Below are positions 58,238-64,000 of a stretch of DNA of 64,000 bases, in pieces. The position numbers were made by a program, and so were the translations under genes. Source of the stretch: Frigidibacter sp. ROC022 (GTDB lineage Bacteria; Pseudomonadota; Alphaproteobacteria; Rhodobacterales; Rhodobacteraceae); assembly GCF_024723735.1 (NCBI RefSeq), contig NZ_JANQDU010000002.1:697001-761000 (forward strand). The letters run 5' to 3'. The stretch's first letter is position 1, and every line of letters begins with the position of its first letter. The notes under the pieces are model-generated. The model was not told the origin of the DNA. It was given only the letters and a program-made list of their open reading frames with translations, and ran no database searches.

Positions 58238-59577
58238 CGGCGAGGATCTCCGTCCGGTTTCACCAAGAGTAGCAGGAAAAGCCCCAGAAGAAAGAGCCCG
58301 ATCAGCGGCGCGATCCCGGCCTGCTGATTGCCGGTCAGGTCGGTGGCGACCCCGATCGTCAGCGGCGCGATGAAGGCGGTGGCCTTGCCGGTCAGGGCGT
58401 AGAGGCCGAAGGCCTCTGTCATATGCGCCGGATGGGCCTGGCGGACCATCATCGTGCGGCTGGCCGATTGCAGCGCCCCGCCCGCGGCGCCGATCATCCC
58501 GCCCAGGACGTAGAAGGCGATGTCGGGCAAACGCGAATCCGCCGCCACCGCGATGCCGAAGACAGACCCGCGCGAGACGAATATGATCCCCAGCGTCACC
58601 AGCGCCAGCACGATGACGGTGAAGGCGATCACCACCTTCGGGCCGAAGCGGACATCGGCCCGGCCGCCGATCCAGGCAAAGGTGGCGCCGGTGATCGTGC
58701 CGAGTATCCCGAACAGGCCCACCTGGGTCAGCGACCAGTCGAGCACCCCGACCGCATAGATGCCGCCGAAGGCATAGATGCCGTTCAGCGCGTCGCGGTA
58801 GAACATCGAGGACGCCAGAAAGGACAGCGCCGATCCGCCGTCAGCCGTCAGCCGGCCGAGGCTGGCCCGCAACTCGGGGAAGGCGCCGCGCAGCGCGGTC
58901 CCGATCGAGACCGCCCCGGGGGCCGGCTTCTCGCGGACCCAGAGAAAGAACGGCACCATGAACACCGCATACCAGGCAGCGGTCAGCGGGCCGACGATCC
59001 GGGTTCCTTCCTTCGTTGCGGGGTCGAGCCCGAACAGCGGCGGCAGCCCGGCCATGGTCTTGCCCGAAGGCCCGATCTGGAACACCGCCAGCATGATGAT
59101 CAGCGCGACCATCCCGCCGATATAGCCGAAGGCCCAGCCCGAACCGGAAATCTTGCCGATCACCTCGCGCGGGCCCAGGTCGGGAAGCATCGCATTGGTG
59201 AAGATCGTGGCGAATTCCATCCCGATCAGGCCGAGCCCGAAGGCCGCCAGCAGGAAGATCAGGTTGTAGTCTCCCGGGGCCGAGAACCACAGCAGCGCCG
59301 CGCCGGTGACGTAGAAGACCGAGAACAGCCGGATGAAGGGCAACCGCCGCCCGGCCCGGTCGGCCACCGCGCCCAGCAACGGCGCCAGCAGGGCGATGAT
59401 GAGCCCGGTAAGCCCGACGCCATAGCCCCAGGCGGCCTGCGCCCGGGAGCCGTCGCCCAGCAGCTCCTTGATGTAGGGCGCGAAGATGAAGGTCAGCAGC
59501 AGGGTGTTGTAGGGCTGGCTGGCCCAGTCGAAGAAGAACCAGCCCCAGACCCGCTTCTTCAGCGATATTTCCGTCAT
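58234..59577 (-). CDS. MFS transporter, UMF1/Atg22-like family
   Basis: Membrane transporter of 447 residues with about twelve helices. The N-terminus WGWFFFDWASQPYNTLLLTFIFAPY is the UMF1/Atg22 signature (D-W-A-x-x-x-Y), and GMEFATIFTNAMLPDLGPREVIGKISGSGWAFGYIGG the second. It overlaps mepA by 4 bp. Members occur near cell-wall and amino acid genes; a role in export of peptidoglycan fragments or small solutes is only a guess. Confidence 0.88.
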   Translation of the reverse strand: MTEISLKKRVWGWFFFDWASQPYNTLLLTFIFAPYIKELLGDGSRAQAAWGYGVGLTGLIIALLAPLLGAVADRAGRRLPFIRLFSVFYVTGAALLWFSAPGDYNLIFLLAAFGLGLIGMEFATIFTNAMLPDLGPREVIGKISGSGWAFGYIGGMVALIIMLAVFQIGPSGKTMAGLPPLFGLDPATKEGTRIVGPLTAAWYAVFMVPFFLWVREKPAPGAVSIGTALRGAFPELRASLGRLTADGGSALSFLASSMFYRDALNGIYAFGGIYAVGVLDWSLTQVGLFGILGTITGATFAWIGGRADVRFGPKVVIAFTVIVLALVTLGIIFVSRGSVFGIAVAADSRLPDIAFYVLGGMIGAAGGALQSASRTMMVRQAHPAHMTEAFGLYALTGKATAFIAPLTIGVATDLTGNQQAGIAPLIGLFLLGLFLLLLVKPDGDPRR

Positions 59578-59692
59578 GACCCGCCCTCTGCCGCGCGCCG
59601 CGAGGTAACGCCGAATGCGACCAATTGGCAACGTCTGCTTGCGCGGCGGCGTTCGGGCGACTATCTCGACCCTTCAATAACAGGGGTGTCCG

Positions 59693-59980
59693 ATGGGATC
59701 GCTATTCTACATTCTGATGATGCTGATCAACGTGGTCTGGTGGGTCCTGATCGTTCACATCATCATGTCCTGGCTGATCTCCTTTCAGGTCCTGAACCTG
59801 CGGCAGCCGCTGGTCGCGCAGATCTGGTACGGGCTGAACCGGCTGCTGGAGCCGCTCTACGGCCCGATCCGCCGCCGCCTGCCGCCGATGGGCGGGCTGG
59901 ACCTGGCACCGCTGATCGTCCTGCTGGGGCTGGCCGCCCTGCGGATCATCCTGGTGCGCAACGCCGGGTATTTCCTGTAG
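59693..59980 (+). CDS. YggT-family membrane protein
   Basis: Small membrane protein of 95 residues. It has two hydrophobic segments (about 3-30 and 70-92), with the conserved LNRLLEPLYGPIRRRLPPMGGLDLAPLIVLLGL block between. YggT proteins are linked to osmotic tolerance and, in some bacteria, cell-division or envelope functions. GGGGTG lies 5 bp before the ATG. It is divergent from the MFS gene and followed 154 bp later by recQ. Confidence 0.9.
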   Translation: MGSLFYILMMLINVVWWVLIVHIIMSWLISFQVLNLRQPLVAQIWYGLNRLLEPLYGPIRRRLPPMGGLDLAPLIVLLGLAALRIILVRNAGYFL

Positions 59981-60134
59981 CCGGTCCGGCGCGGCCGTCA
60001 CTCCGTTCGCGGCCTTCCCGTCGGGCCGGCCGCTGCCCTTGGGGAACAACGGCCACCACGCGATCCCGCGGTTGAAGCCCTCTGCCGAACCTGTCACTTT
60101 CGCCGAAAAACCGGGGCGAGGCTGACAGGCAGGC

Positions 60135-62165
60135 ATGCAGGACGCGGGCGAGCTACTGAAATCCGTATTCGGCTTCGATGCCTTCCGGCCCGGCCAGGCC
60201 GAGATTGTCGAGGCCGTCTCGCAGGGCCGCGACGTGCTGGCCATCCTGCCGACCGGGGGCGGAAAGTCCCTTTGTTTCCAGATGCCTGCACTGATGCGGG
60301 AGGGGGTGACGGTGGTCATCTCGCCGCTGATCGCGCTGATGCGCGACCAGGTCAGGGCGCTGAAGGCGGCGGGGGTCGAGGCCGGGGCGCTGACCTCGGG
60401 CAATACCGAGGAGGAAACCGACGAGGTCTACCGCGCCGCCAACGAAGGAAGGCTGCGGCTGCTCTACATCGCGCCGGAACGGCTGGCCTCGGCCGGCACG
60501 TTCAACTTCCTGCGGCGGATCGGCACCAGCCTGATCGCAGTGGACGAAGCGCATTGCGTCAGCCAATGGGGGCATGACTTCCGCCCCGACTATCTGAAGA
60601 TCGGCGAACTCCGGGCCGCGCTCGACCTGCCGGTGGCCGCCTTTACCGCCACCGCCGATGCCGAGACCCGCGACGAGATCGTCGCCCGCCTGTTCGGCGG
60701 CAGGACGCCCGAGGTCTTCCTGCGGGGCTTCGACCGGCCCAATCTGGCGCTGGCCTTCAAGGTCAAGGACCAGCCGCGCCAGCAGATCCTCAGCTTTGCC
60801 CTGGCCCGCAAGGGCCAGTCGGGGATCGTCTATTGCGGCACCCGCGCCAAGACCGAAAGCCTGGCCGCGGCGCTGGAGGGCGCCGGGCTGACCGCCGCCG
60901 CCTATCATGCCGGACTGGATGCCGAGCGCCGCCGCGAGGTCGAGAGACGCTTTCAGACCGAAGACGGGCTGATCGTGGTGGCGACCGTGGCCTTTGGCAT
61001 GGGGGTGGACAAGCCCGACATCCGCTGGGTCGCGCAGGCCGATCTGCCCAAGTCGATCGAAGCCTATTACCAGGAGATCGGCCGCGCCGGCCGCGACGGG
61101 CTGCCTGCCGACACGCTGACGCTCTACGGGCCCGATGACATCCGTTTTCGCCGCCAGCAGATCGACGAAGGCCTGGCGCCGCTGGACCGCAAGCGGGCAG
61201 ACCACGCGCGGCTGAACGCCCTGCTGGGCCTGGCCGAAGCTCTGGGCTGCCGGCGACAGGTGTTGCTGGGCTATTTCGGCGAGAACCCCGAACCTTGCGG
61301 CAATTGCGATCTCTGCGCCAAGCCGCCGGAACTGTTCGACGCCACCGAACCGGTGCGAATGGCGCTGTCGGCCTGTTTGAGAACCGAGGAACGCTTCGGC
61401 GTCGGGCATCTGGTTGATGTGCTGGTCGGGCGTCGGACCGAGAAGGTCACGCAATGGAACCACGATGCGCTGCCGACCTTCGGTGTGGGCAAGGCCCGCT
61501 CGACCCGCGAATGGCAGGCGATCTTCCGGCAGATGATGGCCCGCGATCTGGTGCGGCCCGATCCGGAACGGCATGGCGCGCTGGTGATGACCGAAATCGC
61601 GCGGCCGGTGTTGCGCGGAGAGGAAAGCGTGACCTTCCGCAAGGATGCCCTGGGCCGGCAGAAACCCGATCCGGTGGTTCGCGCCATGATCGACGACGAG
61701 GACGCGCCGCTTCTGGCCGCGCTGAAGGCAAAGCGGCGGGCCCTGGCCGAGGCGCAGGGGGTGCCGGCCTATGTGGTCTTCACCGACCGGACCCTGATCG
61801 AGATGGCGCAGAAGCGGCCCGACAGCCTGGACGCGATGGCTGGCATCTCCGGCGTCGGCGCGGCCAAGCTGGAACGCTATGCCGGGGCCTTCCTGGAAGT
61901 GATCCTGGGCGAGGCGCCGCCGGCGGAACATCCGGCGCGGCGCAAGCTGGCCGGGCGGGCCGAGGGCCAGATATACGACCGGCTGCTGGAAGCCCAGGTC
62001 GAGCTGATGCGCGGGCCGGACGGGTTGGACAAGCCGCTGTCCTGCCCCGGCTCGTTGCTGCGGCGGCTGGCCGAGGCCGGGCCGGAACAGATGCCGCGGT
62101 TGCTGGACGAGCGGCGGATGGAGCGTTTCGGCCCGCGGTTCCTGGAAATCCTGCGCGAGGGCTGA
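60135..62165 (+). CDS. recQ: ATP-dependent DNA helicase RecQ
   Basis: 3'-5' DNA helicase of 676 residues, the usual bacterial RecQ layout. Motif I is LPTGGGKSLCFQ, motif II VDEAHCVSQWGHDFRPDY, motif III AFTATADAETRDEI, motifs V-VI VATVAFGMGVDKPDIRWVAQ and YYQEIGRAGRDG. The zinc-binding RecQ-Ct domain has CRRQVLLGYFGENPEPCGNCDLC, followed by a winged helix, and the C-terminal HRDC domain covers about 525-600 (FTDRTLIEMAQKRP). The C-terminal 70 residues form an additional region rich in charged residues. It is convergent with the hybrid kinase gene, 9 bp apart. Confidence 0.95.
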   Translation: MQDAGELLKSVFGFDAFRPGQAEIVEAVSQGRDVLAILPTGGGKSLCFQMPALMREGVTVVISPLIALMRDQVRALKAAGVEAGALTSGNTEEETDEVYRAANEGRLRLLYIAPERLASAGTFNFLRRIGTSLIAVDEAHCVSQWGHDFRPDYLKIGELRAALDLPVAAFTATADAETRDEIVARLFGGRTPEVFLRGFDRPNLALAFKVKDQPRQQILSFALARKGQSGIVYCGTRAKTESLAAALEGAGLTAAAYHAGLDAERRREVERRFQTEDGLIVVATVAFGMGVDKPDIRWVAQADLPKSIEAYYQEIGRAGRDGLPADTLTLYGPDDIRFRRQQIDEGLAPLDRKRADHARLNALLGLAEALGCRRQVLLGYFGENPEPCGNCDLCAKPPELFDATEPVRMALSACLRTEERFGVGHLVDVLVGRRTEKVTQWNHDALPTFGVGKARSTREWQAIFRQMMARDLVRPDPERHGALVMTEIARPVLRGEESVTFRKDALGRQKPDPVVRAMIDDEDAPLLAALKAKRRALAEAQGVPAYVVFTDRTLIEMAQKRPDSLDAMAGISGVGAAKLERYAGAFLEVILGEAPPAEHPARRKLAGRAEGQIYDRLLEAQVELMRGPDGLDKPLSCPGSLLRRLAEAGPEQMPRLLDERRMERFGPRFLEILREG

Positions 62166-62174
62166 CCCGCGTGG

Positions 62175-64000
62175 TCACTCGGCCGCCGCGGCGGGTGGCG
62201 GGGGCGCGGCCTGATCCCGAAGGACGGGCCGGCATTCCCCCGGACAGGCGGCCAGAAGCCGTTCGAGGATCGCGGCCTTCTTCAGCGGTTTGGTCAGGTA
62301 GTGATCCAGCCCCGCCGCCAGGATCTGCCGGTCGTCGCCATTCAGCGCATGGGCGGTCAGGGCGACGATGGGGACATGCGCGCCGCTCTCCGACTCGGCG
62401 GCGCGGATCCGGCGGGTCGCCTCCTTGCCGTCCATGAGCGGCATCGAGATATCCATGAAGATCAGGTCGGGCCGGAAACCGGCATGCAGGGCGACGGCCT
62501 CTTCGCCATTGCCGGCGAATCGCAGATCGATGTCGAGCTTGCCCAGCATCTTGTCCAGCACCAGCCGGTTGGTTCTGTTGTCCTCGGCCGCCAGCACCCG
62601 CATCTGCCGGCCGGTCGGCGGCCGCGGGGCTAAATCAGTGTCTGACAAGGGCTTTTCAGTGTCTGATGTCGCGTGGTCATCTGCGCCCGGAACAACCGGA
62701 AGCGGCAGCGGCGCCAGCGCGGCAATCAGGCTGCCGCGCGAGATCGGACGCTCCAGCCTGCCCATCAGGCCCGAGCCCGGCAGCGCCCCGCTCCGGCTGT
62801 CGGTCACGGCCAGGAAAGGCACCGACAGGCCGGCCCCGATCAGCCGCTGCGCCAGCGCCTCCACCGTCATGTCCGGCAGCCGCGCCGCCGCCAGCACCAG
62901 CCCGACGTCATCGGGCATATCGGCCAGGGCCGAGCCGGCATCGGCGCGCAGGCTGACCTGCATCCGCAGCGCCATCAGCTGGCTGCGCAGCAGATTGGCC
63001 GAGTCGTCGTCGGGATCGATCAGCAGGATGTGGCGCGGGGCCGGCAGAACCCCGCCTTCGGGACCGGCCTCGGGCAATCGGACCCGGAACCCGAAGCACG
63101 ATCCCTTGCCGGGGCTGCTGTTGGCCCAGATCTCGCCCCCCATCAGCCGCACCAGCCGCTCGCTGATCGCAAGGCCCAGCCCGGTGCCCTCGTACCGGCG
63201 GTCGCGGGCGTTCTCGACCTGGTTGAACTCGCCAAAGACATGGCGGAGCATTTCCGGCGCGATTCCGATCCCGGTATCCTCCACCGCGACATGCACCTGC
63301 CAGCCGTCCGCCCCGTCCGGGGCTCCGGTGACGCGGACCGTGATCTGACCCTGCTCGGTGAACTTGACCGCGTTGCCGACCAGATTGGTGAGGATCTGCC
63401 GGACCCGCCCGACATCGCCCCGGAACCGGGTCGGCAGGAACAGGTCGTAGTCGATCTGCAACTGCACCGGCCTGCCCTGCACCATCGGCTGCATCAGCTG
63501 TACGACCTCCTGCACAGCCTGTTCCAGGTCGAAGGGCGCCGGGTGCAGCGCCATCTTCCGCGCGTCGATCTTGGACAGGTCGAGAATGTCGTTGATGATG
63601 ACCAGAAGCGCTTCACCCGAGTTGCGGATCGTCTCGACAAAGCCGCGCTGCTCCTCGTTCAGCGGGGTTTCGGCCAGCAGGTCGGCCATGCCGACGACGC
63701 CGTTCATCGGGGTTCGCAGTTCGTGGCTCATGTTGGCGAGAAAGGCGGACTTGGCCCGGCTGGCGGCCTCGGCCCGGCGGCGGGCGTCACGCAGCCGCGC
63801 CTCGAACCGGATGTGCCGGGTGATGTCGAGCGCCAGCGAGACCTTGTCGCCGCCCTCGCCCTGTCGGTCCACCAGACGGATATAGATGCCGTTCCAGAGC
63901 CGAATCGTCACCGGCTCGATCCGGTCGCCATGCCAGCGGGCCAGCATCCGTGCCCGCCAGGCTGCCGGATCGTCGCCCCCGATGTCGATCATCCCCTCGT
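62175..64000 (-). CDS. Hybrid sensor histidine kinase (N-terminus outside window)
   Basis: Hybrid kinase with at least 608 codons in the window; the frame is open to the right edge, so the sensory N-terminus is missing. Seen in order: the end of a PAS/PAC-type domain ([16 protein letters not shown]), the dimerisation domain with the phosphoacceptor His in [15 protein letters not shown], ATPase boxes [12 protein letters not shown] (N), VEDTGIGI (G1), GTGLGLAI (G2), a degenerate receiver domain ([15 protein letters not shown], but the phospho-Asp position reads [11 protein letters not shown]) and a second, normal receiver ([47 protein letters not shown]). An in-frame ATG at 63992 is not likely to be the start. 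Convergent with recQ. Confidence 0.92.
   Translation of the reverse strand, partial: EGMIDIGGDDPAAWRARMLARWHGDRIEPVTIRLWNGIYIRLVDRQGEGGDKVSLALDITRHIRFEARLRDARRRAEAASRAKSAFLANMSHELRTPMNGVVGMADLLAETPLNEEQRGFVETIRNSGEALLVIINDILDLSKIDARKMALHPAPFDLEQAVQEVVQLMQPMVQGRPVQLQIDYDLFLPTRFRGDVGRVRQILTNLVGNAVKFTEQGQITVRVTGAPDGADGWQVHVAVEDTGIGIAPEMLRHVFGEFNQVENARDRRYEGTGLGLAISERLVRLMGGEIWANSSPGKGSCFGFRVRLPEAGPEGGVLPAPRHILLIDPDDDSANLLRSQLMALRMQVSLRADAGSALADMPDDVGLVLAAARLPDMTVEALAQRLIGAGLSVPFLAVTDSRSGALPGSGLMGRLERPISRGSLIAALAPLPLPVVPGADDHATSDTEKPLSDTDLAPRPPTGRQMRVLAAEDNRTNRLVLDKMLGKLDIDLRFAGNGEEAVALHAGFRPDLIFMDISMPLMDGKEATRRIRAAESESGAHVPIVALTAHALNGDDRQILAAGLDHYLTKPLKKAAILERLLAACPGECRPVLRDQAAPPPPAAAAE

Noticed and set aside
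58423-60075. A long rightward frame through the MFS transporter and YggT genes
   Set aside because: It overlaps real genes on both strands and its sequence is low-complexity and polar with no homology pattern.
1-64000. CRISPR arrays, rRNA operons, prophage genes or toxin-antitoxin pairs
   Set aside because: No regularly spaced repeats, rRNA-like blocks, phage structural genes or recognisable toxin-antitoxin pairs were seen on reading both strands.

Overview
This window is GC-rich bacterial chromosome with dense, overlapping operons. The gene families seen (tripartite tricarboxylate transporters, peptide-class and branched-chain ABC importers with sugar-acid or acyl-CoA cassettes, a cysteate lyase-like gene, a queuosine-precursor VUT transporter, a LuxR-type autoinducer receptor) fit an alphaproteobacterium, most likely a member of the Rhodobacteraceae/Paracoccaceae. 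No rRNA, tRNA, CRISPR array or prophage was seen. One IS5-family insertion sequence is present.

Layout. 1-4.4 kb: a TctA/TctB permease pair, divergent from an FAD aromatic monooxygenase and a TctC-type binding protein. 4.4-18.9 kb: a sugar-acid or hydroxy-acid region. It holds an FAD-linked D-2-hydroxyacid dehydrogenase, a D-isomer 2-hydroxyacid dehydrogenase, a five-gene peptide-class ABC importer, an IclR regulator, an enolase-superfamily dehydratase, a RhaM-type mutarotase, a DapA-family lyase, a lactonase-like amidohydrolase and a Gfo/Idh/MocA dehydrogenase. 19.3-23.3 kb: ferric-siderophore ABC uptake with a DUF2218 protein. 23.4 kb: a cold-shock protein. 24.2-30.9 kb: an RpiR regulator and a Ugp-like importer with a phosphodiesterase and a HAD phosphatase, probably for a glycerophosphodiester-like compound. 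31.3-34.3 kb: LysR, a CuyA-like lyase and an Asp/Glu-type racemase. 34.7-35.6 kb: the IS. 35.6-40.3 kb: a PPP phosphatase, an autoinducer-binding protein without a DNA-binding domain, a 62-residue orphan protein, a fatty acid desaturase and an ArgP-like LysR regulator. 40.6-50.3 kb: a small winged-helix-like protein, a LIV-type ABC importer with an alpha/beta hydrolase, and a convergent acyl-CoA ligase/hydratase operon under a TetR regulator. 50.4-53.6 kb: a kinase plus class III aminotransferase-fold pair (phospho-lyase type), a YkgJ protein and ArfB. 53.6-64 kb: an unknown membrane protein, a tiny peptide/RNA unit, a VUT transporter, a phytase-like esterase, MepA, an MFS permease, YggT, RecQ and a hybrid histidine kinase cut by the window edge.

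The most useful results are regulatory links read directly from the sequence. (1) The same operator, CATGA-N8-TCATG, lies over the promoter of the LIV importer operon (41091-41108) and over the start of the TetR/acyl-CoA operon (50318-50335), so the two convergent operons look like one regulon. (2) GTTCGCAT-N4-GAAC occurs both in the iclR/importer intergenic region and before the dehydratase gene. (3) Two perfect ATTAG-N5-CTAAT dyads lie between the desaturase and its LysR regulator, and a near copy sits at the -35 position of the orphan 62-residue gene. A 19-bp lux-box-like palindrome precedes the DNA-binding-less autoinducer receptor. (4) A tiny transcription unit at 55.5-55.7 kb has a promoter-like -35 box, a near-perfect Shine-Dalgarno sequence, an 18-codon frame and a terminator-like hairpin.
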